Shown here one piece after another: positions 11,415-22,136 of a stretch of DNA of 64,000 nt (the first letter of the stretch is position 1; each line of letters opens with the position of its first letter). The stretch covers positions 232,636 to 296,635 of the forward strand of contig NZ_AUIS01000003.1 of assembly GCF_000423825.1 (NCBI RefSeq), in the 5' to 3' direction. Origin of the DNA: Thermithiobacillus tepidarius DSM 3134. Lineage in GTDB: Bacteria; Pseudomonadota; Gammaproteobacteria; Acidithiobacillales; Thermithiobacillaceae. The notes beneath the pieces are model-generated. The model was not told the origin of the DNA. It saw only the letters and a program-made list of their open reading frames with translations, and made no database searches. The translations under genes and the position numbers were made by a program.

Positions 11415-12710
11415 CTACCCCGTCCCTTCCTCCCGCGGCGGCGTCACCAGCACCTTGTCCACCCGGTGATCGTCCATGTCCACCACCTCGAAGCGCAGTC
11501 CCTCCCAGGTGAAATGCTGGCCCACCTGGGGCACGCGGCCCAGCTGGCTCATGACGAAGCCGCCCAGGGTCTGGAAGCCGCCCTCGGCCAGCTTGCGGGT
11601 ACGGAAGATGGCCTCGAAGTCGTCCATCAGCAGCATGCCGTCCAAGAGCCAAGAGCCGTCCTCGCGCTGCACCGCCTGCGCCTCGCCCAGGTCGCGGCTG
11701 AGCGGCACGCTGCCGACGATGGATTCCAGGATGCCGTTCAGGGTGAGCATGCCCTGGATCTCGCCGTACTCGTCCACGATCAGGGCCGCGTCCACGCCCG
11801 ATTGCTTAAAGAGCTCGAAGGCGTTGACGGCGAGCGTGGTCTCGGGGATGAAGAACGGGTGCTGCAGCGCCTGGCGCAGGTCGAAGGCCCGGCCCTCCAT
11901 GCACTGGGCCAGCAGGTCGCGGGCGCGCACCACGCCGAGCAGTTGGTCCAGGCTGCCGTCGCCCACCGGATAATGGGAGTGCAGGGTGCGGGCGATCTCG
12001 CGGCGGCTCAGCTCGGGCGCATCCTGCACGTCCAGCCACACCAAGTCCGGCCGCGGCGTCATCAGCGCGCTCACCCGCCGGCCGCCCAGACGGAACACGC
12101 CCTCCACCAGCTCCCGCTCCATCTCCTCGAAGATGCCCATGCGCGCACCCTGCTCGACCATGATGCGCACCTCCTCCTCGGTCACGCTCGGCTCGGTCGG
12201 CTGCTTGACGCGCAGGAGCCGGAACACGAAATCGGTAGACAGGCTCAGGAAGCGCACCACCGGATGGACCGCGGCGGACAGCGCGCGCATGGGCCGGGCC
12301 ACCGCCGCGGCGATGCGCTCGGGATTGTTGAGCCCCAGGCGCTTGGGCACCAGCTCGCCCAGGATCAGGGTCAGATAGGTGATGACGGCCACCACCAGTG
12401 CCAGGCTGATGCCTTGGCTGTAGGGCGCCAGCGCCGGGAAGATCGCCAGGTAGACCGCCAGGCGCTCGGCGATGGTGGCGCCGCCGAAGGCCCCGGCCAG
12501 GATGCCCACCAGCGTGATGCCCACCTGGATGGTGGAAAGAAAGCGGGTCGGCTCCTCGGCCAACGCCAGGGCGGCACGGGCCTGTTCGCTGCCCGCCTCG
12601 GCCCAGTGCTGGAGCCGCACCTTGCGCGCCGACACCAGGGCGATCTCGGACATGGCCAGCACGCCGTTCAAGAGGATCAGCAGCACGATCACCAAGAGTT
12701 CGAAGGCCAT
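11415..12710 (-). CDS. CorC/HlyC-family membrane protein (DUF21-CBS-CorC_HlyC)
   Basis: Encodes 431 residues. An N-terminal DUF21/CNNM membrane domain of about four helices (LLVIVLLILLNGVLAMSEIA; the typical ILGELVPKRLGL) is followed by a CBS-domain pair (RVSALMTPRPDLVWLDVQDA ... YGEIQGMLTLNGILESIVG) and a C-terminal CorC_HlyC domain (LGGFVMSQLGRVPQVGQ). Members of this family act in Mg2+/Co2+ handling; haemolysin names are historical. GGAGGAGAG lies just before the ATG. It is divergently transcribed from nrdA. Confidence 0.92.
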   Translation of the reverse strand: MAFELLVIVLLILLNGVLAMSEIALVSARKVRLQHWAEAGSEQARAALALAEEPTRFLSTIQVGITLVGILAGAFGGATIAERLAVYLAIFPALAPYSQGISLALVVAVITYLTLILGELVPKRLGLNNPERIAAAVARPMRALSAAVHPVVRFLSLSTDFVFRLLRVKQPTEPSVTEEEVRIMVEQGARMGIFEEMERELVEGVFRLGGRRVSALMTPRPDLVWLDVQDAPELSRREIARTLHSHYPVGDGSLDQLLGVVRARDLLAQCMEGRAFDLRQALQHPFFIPETTLAVNAFELFKQSGVDAALIVDEYGEIQGMLTLNGILESIVGSVPLSRDLGEAQAVQREDGSWLLDGMLLMDDFEAIFRTRKLAEGGFQTLGGFVMSQLGRVPQVGQHFTWEGLRFEVVDMDDHRVDKVLVTPPREEGTG

Positions 12711-12906
12711 TCTCTCCTCCCAGCCAAGCCGTGACTCTCCCCTATTATGCGCGCAACGCCCCCCGGCATCACCGCCGCGCTTCCGTCTTTCGCCGGGGTT
12801 TTCACCAAGTTTTCTAAGCGCGGATCGCGCCTGCTTTTTTCCGACTTATCCACCGGATGTGCACGCTTCGCCCACCGCTATTCCACCATGCATCCACCGC
12901 GATATC

Positions 12907-12953
12907 CACAATATGTAGTATGCCTTGACAAAACTTTCCCCTATATCTATTAC
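12907..12953 (+). promoter_or_regulatory. nrdA promoter with two NrdR-like boxes
   Basis: TTGACA at 12925-12930 and TATTAC at 12948-12953, with a 17-bp spacer, form a good sigma-70 promoter. Two copies of an NrdR-type box overlap it: 12907-12921 (CACAATATGTAGTAT, close to the CACWATATWTWGTGT consensus) and a weaker one at 12939-12953 (CCCTATATCTATTAC). The centres are 32 bp apart, three helical turns, as NrdR pairs usually are. The first box lies upstream of the -35, the second covers the -10, so repression by NrdR-(d)ATP is expected. Known of NrdR; inferred for this site. Confidence 0.75.
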
Positions 12954-13013
12954 TCTAACGGTCAAGATCTGCTACACTGCTTCGCAACGGAAACACCCCA
13001 GGAGGATACAATA

Positions 13014-15821
<2,808 letters not shown>

Positions 15822-15840
15822 GCGCCGCGCAACGAGAAAT

Positions 15841-15894
15841 GTAGGAGCGGGCTCGCCCGCGATCGGCCGCCTACCCCTCTCCCGCCGGAGAGGG
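15841..15894. repeat. Palindromic repeats between nrdA and nrdB
   Basis: 15841-15862 is a copy of the GTAGGAGCGGGCTCGCCCGC palindrome. 15874-15894 is a second palindrome (CCTCTCCCGCCGGAGAGG). Both are found elsewhere in the window (35.8, 42.6, 50.3 kb). Inside an operon they could form mRNA hairpins that alter the nrdA:nrdB ratio or message stability; that role is inferred. Confidence 0.7.
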
Positions 15895-15933
15895 CCAGGG
15901 GCCCCATAAAGAACAGAATCAAGGAGAGGAAAA

Positions 15934-17091
15934 ATGCTGAGCTTCGACGACGTCATCCCCAGCCCCAAGCGCGCCGCCGCCCCGGCCTACGCCGATCCGG
16001 CCGTGCCCGAGCCGGTGTCCGAGTTCGCGCCCGCCGCCCCGCTGGCCAGCGTCAGCGTGCGCGCCGAGAGCGACCGCCGCATCAACGTGGACGACAAGCG
16101 CATCATCAACGGCCACGCCGACGTCAACCAGCTCGTGCCCTTCAAGTACCAATGGGCCTGGGACAAGTACCTGGCCGGCTGCGCCAACCACTGGATGCCC
16201 CAGGAAATCCAGATGTCCCGCGACATCGCCCTGTGGAAGGACCCGCGCGGCCTGACCGAGGACGAGCGCCGCATCGTCAAGCGCAACCTCGGCTTCTTCG
16301 TCACCGCCGACAGCCTCGCCGCCAACAACATCGTGCTCGGCACCTACCGCCACATCACCGCCCCCGAATGCCGCCAGTACCTGCTGCGCCAGGCTTTCGA
16401 GGAAGCCATCCACACCCACGCCTACCAGTACATCGTCGAGAGCCTGGGCCTGGATGAAGGCGAGATCTTCAACATGTACCACGAAGTGCCCTCGATCCGG
16501 GACAAGGACGAGTTCCTCATCCCCTTCATCGACACCCTCACCAACCCCGACTTCAAGACCGGCACCTTCGAAGCCGACCAGGAGCTCCTCAAGTCCATCA
16601 TCGTCTTCGCCGGCATCATGGAAGGCCTCTTCTTCTACGTCGGCTTCACGCAGATCCTGGCCCTGGGCCGGCAAAACAAGATGACCGGTGCCGCCGAGCA
16701 GTACCAGTACATCCTCCGCGACGAGTCCATGCACTGCAATTTCGGCATCGACCTGGCCAACACCATCAAGCTCGAAAACCCCCAGCTCTGGACCCCCGAG
16801 TTCCAGGCCGAGATCATCGAGCTCTTCAAGACCGGCGTCGAGCTTGAGTACCGCTATGCGGTGGACACCATGCCCCGCGGCGTGCTGGGCCTCAACGCCC
16901 AGATGTTCCACGACTACGTCCGCTTCATCGCCAACCGCCGCCTCCAGCAACTCGGCCTCCCGGCCCAGTACCCGGGCGTCAGCAACCCCTTCCCGTGGAT
17001 GAGCGAGATGATGGACTTGAAGAAGGAGAAGAATTTCTTCGAGACGCGGGTGACGGAGTATCAGACGGGGGGGGCGTTGAGCTGGGATTGA
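15934..17091 (+). CDS. nrdB: Ribonucleoside-diphosphate reductase, class Ia beta subunit
   Basis: Encodes 385 residues. The ferritin-like subunit carries the di-iron site and tyrosyl radical. Visible ligands and radical site are the Asp of [11 protein letters not shown], then [12 protein letters not shown] (Glu, His and the radical Tyr in the E-x-x-H-x-x-x-Y pattern), the [11 protein letters not shown]lu, and DESMHCNFG with Glu/His. The presence of Tyr supports class Ia, not Ic. AAGGAGAGG precedes the ATG. The first ~35 residues are Pro/Ala-rich and less conserved. It shares the nrdA promoter. After its stop lies a ~300-nt gap leading to an IS element. Confidence 0.97.
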   Translation: MLSFDDVIPSPKRAAAPAYADPAVPEPVSEFAPAAPLASVSVRAESDRRINVDDKRIINGHADVNQLVPFKYQWAWDKYLAGCANHWMPQEIQMSRDIALWKDPRGLTEDERRIVKRNLGFFVTADSLAANNIVLGTYRHITAPECRQYLLRQAFEEAIHTHAYQYIVESLGLDEGEIFNMYHEVPSIRDKDEFLIPFIDTLTNPDFKTGTFEADQELLKSIIVFAGIMEGLFFYVGFTQILALGRQNKMTGAAEQYQYILRDESMHCNFGIDLANTIKLENPQLWTPEFQAEIIELFKTGVELEYRYAVDTMPRGVLGLNAQMFHDYVRFIANRRLQQLGLPAQYPGVSNPFPWMSEMMDLKKEKNFFETRVTEYQTGGALSWD

Positions 17092-17128
17092 ATGGACTTG
17101 CAATCTAGTACGCAACGCCATATGACAC

Positions 17129-17302
17129 CTAATCCGGCAGGGATGGAGAAACCCAACGTTTCAGGCGCGCTACAAAACTATCATTCGCGGCCTCGCGCGC
17201 CCGGGCAATGGCCGGCGTGAGTGGCATGTTACGGGCAATGGCAGGTGGCCGAGCTTTGGCATACTCCGCGGCCCCTGTTGGTTTATAATGGCCTGGAAGA
17301 TG
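17129..17302 (-). pseudogene. Possible gene remnant without start codon
   Basis: A minus-strand open stretch of 57 codons between stops at 17303-17305 and 17129-17131 reads as a plausible basic protein C-terminus (ARNMPLTPAIARAREAANDS ... LKRWVSPSLPD) with no usable start. It may be the tail of a gene lost when the mobile island formed. Not recognised; could be chance. Confidence 0.25.
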
Positions 17303-17415
17303 CTATAGGGACTTAAGGCGGACGAGCGGCCATTGAAAAATGATCAGTTAACCTCTATATTAACCACTAGGCAGACTGTAAATGGGTGTGACCTGAGTAT
17401 GGAACTTGTAGCCAA

Positions 17416-18255
17416 TCAGGCAGTGAGTCCGGGGTGGATGGTATCGGGTTCCGACCAGTTCCGGCGAACGGTCGCCGGGGGCTTGTAGCCATGGGCACTG
17501 TGCGGCCGCTGCTCGTTGTAGAACTGCCGCCAACGTTCGATCAGCACCTTCGCTTCGGCGCGGCTGCGGAACCATTCCCGGTTCAGCAGCTCGTCCCGAA
17601 GCTTGCCGTTGAAGCTCTCGACGAACCCGTTCTGCCAGGGGCTACCCGGCGCGATGAAGGCCGGGCCGATCGCCGCGTCGCGCAGCCAGCGCATCACCTT
17701 GGCCGCGGTGAACTCGGCGCCGTTGTCGGAGCGGACAAAGGCCGGTTTGCCGTAGATCCGCATCAGTCGCGACAGGGTCAGGATCACGTCTTGCGCCCGC
17801 AGGCTTGCCCCGACTTCGATCGCCAGGCACTCCCGGGTGTATTCGTCGATCACGCACAGCATCTTCAAGGCGCGTCCGTCGACCATCTGGTCGTGGACGA
17901 AGTCGTAACTCCAGACCGCATTCGGGCGAACCGCGCCCGGCAGGCGGATGTCGTTGCCGGAACGGCGGCGGCGCGGCCGGCGGCGGGGAATGTTCAAACC
18001 CAGCTGGCGCCACAGGCGCCGCACCCGGGCCTCGCCCAGGTCCAACCAGGCCGCCATGCGGCGATACCCGAACCGCGGCACCTTCGGCGACGCGGCCAGC
18101 AGCCGCTCGGCCACCGCCTGGTCCTTGGCGGCCTGGCGCGGGGCGTAGCTGGCGATGCGGCGGCTCAGGCCCAAGTAACGAAGGGCCTTTCGCTGCGAGA
18201 TACCCCGACGGACCAGCACCTGGACCGTGTCGCGTCGTTCCGACGGGGTCATCAT
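17416..18255 (-). CDS. IS3-family transposase OrfB (DDE integrase-like)
   Basis: About 279 residues from the overlap with orfA. An HTH_21-type region ([21 protein letters not shown]) precedes the rve catalytic core with the DDE triad: Asp in WSYDFVHDQ, Asp in [10 protein letters not shown], and Glu in GFVESFNGK. It is most likely made as an OrfAB fusion by -1 frameshifting at the A7 run; its own ATG codons sit right at the slippery site. The reading frame is intact, so the element may be active. Confidence 0.9.
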   Translation of the reverse strand: MMTPSERRDTVQVLVRRGISQRKALRYLGLSRRIASYAPRQAAKDQAVAERLLAASPKVPRFGYRRMAAWLDLGEARVRRLWRQLGLNIPRRRPRRRRSGNDIRLPGAVRPNAVWSYDFVHDQMVDGRALKMLCVIDEYTRECLAIEVGASLRAQDVILTLSRLMRIYGKPAFVRSDNGAEFTAAKVMRWLRDAAIGPAFIAPGSPWQNGFVESFNGKLRDELLNREWFRSRAEAKVLIERWRQFYNEQRPHSAHGYKPPATVRRNWSEPDTIHPGLTA

Positions 18256-18515
18256 TTTTTTCGGACGATCTCCTTCATCCCGTCGATGACCAGCATCTGC
18301 TCGGCCACCAGCCGCTTGAGCCGGGCGTTCTCGGACTCGAGGTCCTTGAGCCGCCGGGCGTCGGGCACGTCCAAGCCTCCGAACTTGTTGCGCCAGCGGA
18401 AAAAGGTCTGCTCGGTCAGGTTGTGCTTCTTGCACAGGGCCTTGATCGACATGGCGCCGACCTCGGCCTCGCGCAGGATGCCGATGATCTGCTCGTCGGT
18501 GAATCGCTTCTTCAT
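18252..18515 (-). CDS. IS3-family transposase OrfA (HTH_Tnp_1)
   Basis: Encodes 87 residues: [18 protein letters not shown] start, a helix-turn-helix ([18 protein letters not shown]) and a leucine-zipper coiled coil ([14 protein letters not shown]). It ends ...EIVRKK with AAA AAA TGA, placing the stop next to the slippery A7. The ATG at 18515 has AGGAGAG (18519-18525) just upstream; an upstream in-frame ATG exists but lacks that spacing. Confidence 0.9.
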   Translation of the reverse strand: MKKRFTDEQIIGILREAEVGAMSIKALCKKHNLTEQTFFRWRNKFGGLDVPDARRLKDLESENARLKRLVAEQMLVIDGMKEIVRKK

Positions 18516-18957
18516 GGAGCTCTCCTTGCCTGTTAAGGGTAGAGAACTCACCAGCCAAATGGCTACACGATCCGTCTCAGGTCAGGTGAGCATGTCGGCA
18601 ACAGGCTGACCATCCGGTATTGCGATGGAGCGGAAGCAAGCCTGCAAGAAGCGCTCAGGCACATACCGGCGCACCTAAAAGATCGCTGCATCGCTCAGTT
18701 CGTGGCCCGGCGCAATCTCTTGGCTGATGGGGAGCAGATGCGGAAGCCGGAACACTTCAACACGGAAGGAGCCTTGCCAGACGGCGGCAACTTCTTTGCA
18801 ATCAAAACCACTCAGGGACTACGTGCCTATGGGTGGTTTTCTAGTCGACATAGGCACGTATTCTTCATCAGCCACTTCGTATTCAAGAATTACGACAAGC
18901 TGAAAAGAGCCGATGAAGACTTGGTGCGTCGCAACTGGGAGAAAGAGGAGAGATAGG

Positions 18958-19347
18958 ATGGCAGACATTTTTGATCAGTGGCTCCAGGAATCTCCAGAGC
19001 ATGAGCGCCTAGTCAAGCAGGAAGAATTGATTCTAGGTGTCACGGAAAGAATCTGGGCAGCTATGGAAGAATTGGGGGTAAGCAAGACCCAACTCGCTGA
19101 AGCCTTGGGCACCAGCAAACCTAACGTGACGCAACTGCTCAACGGCACACGCAACCTGACGCTGAGAACGCTGTCGGACATTGCTTTTGCCTTGAACCTC
19201 AAAGTCAAGGTCAGGCTGTGCAAGACGGATGACGAAGACCACGATCTCTGGAAAAGTTGGCAGCATATCACGTCAGTCCCGAGGCTCGGCATCCCTACTC
19301 ACATGAACGATGGCGAAGAGTGGTCGTCGCCCGCCAAAGCCGCTTGA
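18958..19347 (+). CDS. XRE-family antitoxin of a toxin-antitoxin-chaperone locus (HigA-like)
   Basis: Encodes 129 residues. An N-terminal linker is followed by a Cro/C1-type helix-turn-helix (VSKTQLAEALGTSKPNVTQL ... LTLRTLSDIAFALNLKVKV, residues ~40-78). A C-terminal ~40-residue tail carries Trp residues (DLWKSWQHITSVPRLG; GEEWSS). In known TAC systems such a tail is the chaperone-addiction region that makes the antitoxin depend on a SecB-like chaperone; here that is inferred from the next gene. One base separates it from the toxin stop, and one base precedes the chaperone ATG. Base composition is lower in GC than surrounding genes. Confidence 0.85.
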   Translation: MADIFDQWLQESPEHERLVKQEELILGVTERIWAAMEELGVSKTQLAEALGTSKPNVTQLLNGTRNLTLRTLSDIAFALNLKVKVRLCKTDDEDHDLWKSWQHITSVPRLGIPTHMNDGEEWSSPAKAA

Positions 19348-19348
19348 T

Positions 19349-19843
19349 ATGAGCACCACGGACCCGCTTCAGCAGGCTATCAAGTGTTTGGCCATTCAGG
19401 ACGTATACTTGCGGAACACTGCGGTAGAGCTGGTTGGCGATTTTGATCCACTGCTCGCCCAGCAGGAGTTGCTAGTTCAGTTCAAATTTAGGCCGAAGGC
19501 GTTCGAGACCTTGGACGTTGGGCCAAGTTCCGGCGAAGATACCCTGAAAATGCTGCGGGTCGTGCTTGAGGCAGGCATGCGATTTATTGATCCCGCTTTT
19601 GAATCAGCCGGCGATGGCGAGAAGGAACCTGCCGAGAAGTACATTAGAGCTATTATCTCCGCTGAGTTTGTTGCGGACTATCAAATTCTTTGTCCCGACC
19701 TGCCTCACGAAGCGTTTGAGGCATTCGCCAAAAAAAACGCCGGCTTCCATATGTGGCCCTACTGGCGTGAGTACGCGCAAAGCATGTGTGCTCGGATGAG
19801 ACTTCCGCAGGTCATGTTCCCCATGTACCAAGTGCCAGCATAG
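19349..19843 (+). CDS. SecB-like chaperone of a TAC locus
   Basis: Encodes 164 residues. The N-terminal strand region (AIQDVYLRNTAVELVGDFDP) and the C-terminal block WPYWREYAQSMCARMRLPQV fit the SecB fold, where PYxRE...SM..R...PQ is characteristic. Housekeeping SecB is an export chaperone of ~155 residues; a SecB-like gene directly behind a HigBA-type pair is the hallmark of toxin-antitoxin-chaperone loci such as Mycobacterium tuberculosis Rv1955-1957. ATG at 19349, one base after the antitoxin TGA. A terminator follows at 19847. GC content is low for this window, suggesting transfer. Confidence 0.85.
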   Translation: MSTTDPLQQAIKCLAIQDVYLRNTAVELVGDFDPLLAQQELLVQFKFRPKAFETLDVGPSSGEDTLKMLRVVLEAGMRFIDPAFESAGDGEKEPAEKYIRAIISAEFVADYQILCPDLPHEAFEAFAKKNAGFHMWPYWREYAQSMCARMRLPQVMFPMYQVPA

Positions 19844-19846
19844 ACT

Positions 19847-19870
19847 AGCCCGCCATCCGGCGGGCTGTTT
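19847..19870 (+). terminator. Rho-independent terminator after the TAC locus
   Basis: Perfect 8-bp stem AGCCCGCC / GGCGGGCT with an ATCC loop at 19847-19866, followed by GTTT. It lies four bases after the SecB-like stop codon. Confidence 0.7.
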
Positions 19871-20118
19871 CGTGCCACTCATATACGCCTGGGCCTCAAG
19901 TCGCCCGTTCCGACTCAATGCTAATCCCGTTACACACGCGTCAGCGCGGCGCAGTCCAAGCTGTATACCCCGCCTGGGTCCGCTCCACAGCGCGCCACTC
20001 AGACGCCACAATCTACTTAACCCGTCCCGCAGATAAACAGTGGAGTCACAGAGGGAATGGGGTCATGTCTTGCATTGCGCTGTATAACTTGCATCGGATC
20101 ATGCGGGCGAGGGCAGTA
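19871..20118. other. Gap between TAC terminator and REPtron
   Basis: About 250 nt with no gene I can support. It leads into the first REP of the REP-associated transposase region. The segment has mixed composition, consistent with a junction between two mobile units. Confidence 0.4.
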
Positions 20119-20152
20119 AGCGTAGGTTGGGCTGAGCGCCGCGAAGCCCAAC
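20119..20152. repeat. REP palindrome, left flank of REPtron
   Basis: A 34-bp palindromic element beginning AGCGTAGGTTGGGCTGAGCG and ending AAGCCCAAC. Its exact reverse complement occurs at 22033-22066 on the other side of the REP-associated transposase. The inner stem is GTTGGGCT / AGCCCAAC. Confidence 0.85.
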
Positions 20153-20194
20153 AGCCCCCTCAAGCGGCCTAGCCCCCTCTCTCAAACATCGGCC

Positions 20195-20221
20195 GTTGGG
20201 CTTTACTTCATGCAGCCCAAG
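20195..20221. repeat. REP-like palindrome, variant loop
   Basis: GTTGGGCTTTACTTCATGCA followed by GCCCAAG: same stem as the flanking REP but a different loop (TTTACTTC). The copy at 25124-25153 has the complementary loop (GAAGTAAA), so the two form a sub-family. Confidence 0.65.
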
Positions 20222-20501
20222 CGACAGAATCGTCGTAGATCTCCAATGAGAAGGCAACCGCCCGCCCATGCGTTATCGGCGCTCCAACACGCCCGGCGCG
20301 ACGTATTTCTTTACCGTGGTGACGCAGCACCGCCGGCCGATTCTGTGCCTGCCGGAGAGCGTGGACCTGCTGAAGGGCGCCATGCAGGCGGTCAGGCGCG
20401 CGCACCCCTTCCAACTCGATGCGCTGGTCCTGCCGACGTCCCCCCTGGATTGAGTAGCGGGTCGCTTTGGAGTCCAATTCTCTAACCGAAGGAGATTGGA
20501 C

Positions 20502-20765
20502 ATGAAGAAGCGATTTTCGGAAGAGCAGATCATTGGTTTTCTGCGGGAGGCGGATGCCGGCATGGCGGTGAAGGATCTATGCCGCAAGCACGGCTTCTCG
20601 GAGGCGAGCTTGTATCTTTGGCGCAGCAAGTTCGGTGGGCTGGAGGTCTCGGAAGCCAAGCGGCGCAAGGCCCTGGAAGCCGAGAATGCGCGGCTGAAGA
20701 AGCTGCTGGCGGAGTCACTGCTGGAACAGGCGGTGACCCGCGAGGCCTTGCGAAAAAAGTGGTAG
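20502..20765 (+). CDS. IS3-family transposase OrfA
   Basis: Encodes 87 residues: MKKRFSEEQIIGFLREADAG, a helix-turn-helix (VKDLCRKHGFSEASLYLW) and a coiled coil (LEAENARLKKLLAESLLE). GAAGGAG lies 7 nt before ATG 20502. It ends next to AAAAAAG at 20753-20759, a canonical -1 slippery heptamer, then TAG. Confidence 0.9.
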   Translation: MKKRFSEEQIIGFLREADAGMAVKDLCRKHGFSEASLYLWRSKFGGLEVSEAKRRKALEAENARLKKLLAESLLEQAVTREALRKKW

Positions 20766-21607
20766 GCGCACCGGCTCGTCGCGAGTTGGTGCGCTGGATG
20801 AAGGAGCGGGGCTTGACCGAGCGCCGCGCCTTGAGGGTGATAGGCATGAGCGCCGCGAGCTTGCGATACCGGCCAGCGCCCGATCAGAACGCGGCCCTGC
20901 GGGAGCGGATTCAGGCCCTGGCCCACCGCCATCGGCGCTACGGGACGGGGATGATCTACCTGAAACGGCGCCAGGAGGGTCAGATGGTCAATCACAAGCG
21001 CGTGGAGCGACTCTATACCCAAGCCCATCTGCAGGTACGCCGGCGCAAGCGCAAGAAAGGGTCCGTGGGTGAGCGGCAGCCGCTGGTGCGGCCCGCGACG
21101 GCCAATCAGGTCTGGTCCATGGACTGCGTGTTTGACCGCAGCGCCGATGGGCGCGTCATCAAGTGCCTGACCATCGTCGATGATGCCACGCACGAGTCGG
21201 TGGCCATCGTGCCGGAACGGGCGATCAGCGGCCAGCAATTGACCCGCATCCTCGATCGGCTGGCGGCAACGCGTGGTCTGGCGCAGGTGATCCGGACCGA
21301 CAACGGCAAGGAGTTCTGTGGCCGCGCCATGCTGGCCTGGGCGCAGGCCCATCAGGTGGCGCTACGACTGATCGAGCCGGGCAAGCCCAACCAGAACGCC
21401 TACATCGAGTCGTTCAACGGCAGATTCCGGGATGAGTGCCTGAACGAACACTGGTTCCTGACCCTTGAACACGCCAAGGTGCTCATCGAGGCCTGGCGAC
21501 AGGAATACAACGAGGAGCGGCCGAAGAAGGCCTTGGGCGGACGGACACCCGCCGCCTATGCAAAACACCTGGCCGAGAAATCGACTACACTGGCGAACGG
21601 ACTCTAA
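20753..21607 (+). CDS. IS3-family transposase OrfB (made by -1 frameshift)
   Basis: About 284 residues in the -1 frame from the slippery site. Contains HTH_21 (HRRYGTGMIYLKRR...) and an rve core with Asp in WSMDCVFDR, Asp in VIRTDNGKEF and Glu in AYIESFNGRF; a YNEERPKKALGG C-terminal signature is typical of the family. No good independent start near the beginning, so an OrfAB fusion is the expected transposase. Frame intact. Confidence 0.9.
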   Translation, partial: KKVVGAPARRELVRWMKERGLTERRALRVIGMSAASLRYRPAPDQNAALRERIQALAHRHRRYGTGMIYLKRRQEGQMVNHKRVERLYTQAHLQVRRRKRKKGSVGERQPLVRPATANQVWSMDCVFDRSADGRVIKCLTIVDDATHESVAIVPERAISGQQLTRILDRLAATRGLAQVIRTDNGKEFCGRAMLAWAQAHQVALRLIEPGKPNQNAYIESFNGRFRDECLNEHWFLTLEHAKVLIEAWRQEYNEERPKKALGGRTPAAYAKHLAEKSTTLANGL

Positions 21608-22032
21608 ACTACACCGCTACTCAAATTGGGGTGATGTCGCTGCTGCCGGAGCATCTGCACTGCCTCTGGACCCTGCCGCCGGGTGATCACGATTTCCCGA
21701 CGCGCTGGAACCTGATCAAAGGCCATTTCACCCGCCATTGCCCGCCGGATTTCAAAACGCCGCCTGATGCCGCGCGCACCCGCAAGCGGGAGCAGGCGGT
21801 GTGGCAGCGGCGCTATTGGGAGCACCGGATTCGCGATGAGGCGGATTTTGCGCGACATTGCAATTACATCCATTACAATCCGGTGAAGCATGGGCTGGCG
21901 CAGCGGGCGGGGGATTGGCCCTGGTCGACTTTCCGGCGCTTCGTGGCGCAGGGCGTATACGCGCCGGATTGGGGTGATGCGGTGTGGACAGGCTCGCCCA
22001 ACGGCGAATTTGGGGAATAAGCCGAAGGAAGC

Positions 22033-22066
22033 GTTGGGCTTCGCGGCGCTCAGCCCAACCTACGCT
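22033..22066. repeat. REP palindrome, right flank of REPtron
   Basis: Exact 34-bp reverse complement of the REP at 20119-20152. A further half copy (GTTGGGCT) occurs at about 22124. RAYT genes bounded by inverted REPs of the family they are thought to mobilise are called REPtrons. Confidence 0.85.
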
Positions 22067-22136
22067 GCCAACCCATCATTCCACCGGACCTGCGCGAAAG
22101 CTGCGCAGCCGGTGAATTCAGACGTTGGGCTAGAAC

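Larger units (their letters stand above)
17389..18584 (-). mobile_element. IS3-family insertion sequence (IS407-like by TSD)
   Basis: A 1196-bp element. Its ends are imperfect inverted repeats of about 40 bp that both begin TGACCTGAG and share GTAGCCA and GTGAGT blocks (17389-17428 and 18545-18584). It is flanked by the 4-bp direct repeat GGTG (17385-17388 and 18585-18588), a clean target duplication, so insertion is relatively recent. It carries overlapping orfA and orfB on the minus strand with an A7 slippery run (complement of 18255-18261). Confidence 0.92.
17382..18956 (+). pseudogene. HigB/RelE-like toxin gene interrupted by an IS3-family element
   Basis: Removing the IS (17389-18584) and one GGTG copy restores one frame: ATG at 17382, then GGT GAG CAT, continuing from 18585 to TAG at 18954-18956, about 124 codons. 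The restored protein ends in a HigB-like region (GGNFFAIKTTQGLRAYGWFS ... FFISHFVFKNYDKL). As it stands, ribosomes starting at 17382 meet TGA after four codons. The first remaining start codon is GTG at 18702, which would lose ~40 residues. The toxin is therefore probably inactive. It is followed one base later by the antitoxin gene. Confidence 0.75.
20450..21624 (+). mobile_element. IS3-family insertion sequence, second type
   Basis: About 1175 bp bounded by inverted repeats beginning TTGAGTAGCGG (20450) and ending CCGCTACTCAA (21624); the repeats continue imperfectly with GAGTCC. It carries overlapping orfA/orfB on the plus strand. No matching target duplication is seen next to these ends. 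It differs from the element at 17389-18584 in ends, slippery site (A6G instead of A7) and transposase sequence. Confidence 0.88.
20268..22020 (+). pseudogene. REP-associated tyrosine transposase (RAYT), split by an IS3-family element
   Basis: The N-terminal part (20268 to about 20435) reads MRYRRSNTPGATYFFTVVTQ ... HPFQLDALVLP. The C-terminal part (from about 21643 to 22020) reads LPEHLHCLWTLPPGDHDFPT ... CNYIHYNPVKHGLA. Together they make the usual ~180-residue Y1/HUH RAYT: H-L-H is the HUH metal motif and the Tyr in HYNPVKHG the nucleophile. CTGCCG is present at both outer junctions (20430-20435, 21643-21648), but 14 nt and 18 nt of non-RAYT-like sequence flank the IS, so the insertion was not a simple clean one or was later rearranged. 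Inactive as it stands. Confidence 0.85.

Noticed and set aside
18702..18956. Complete 84-residue toxin from GTG 18702
   Set aside because: The frame continues upstream through the target duplication to an ATG before the IS, so it is a truncated remainder.
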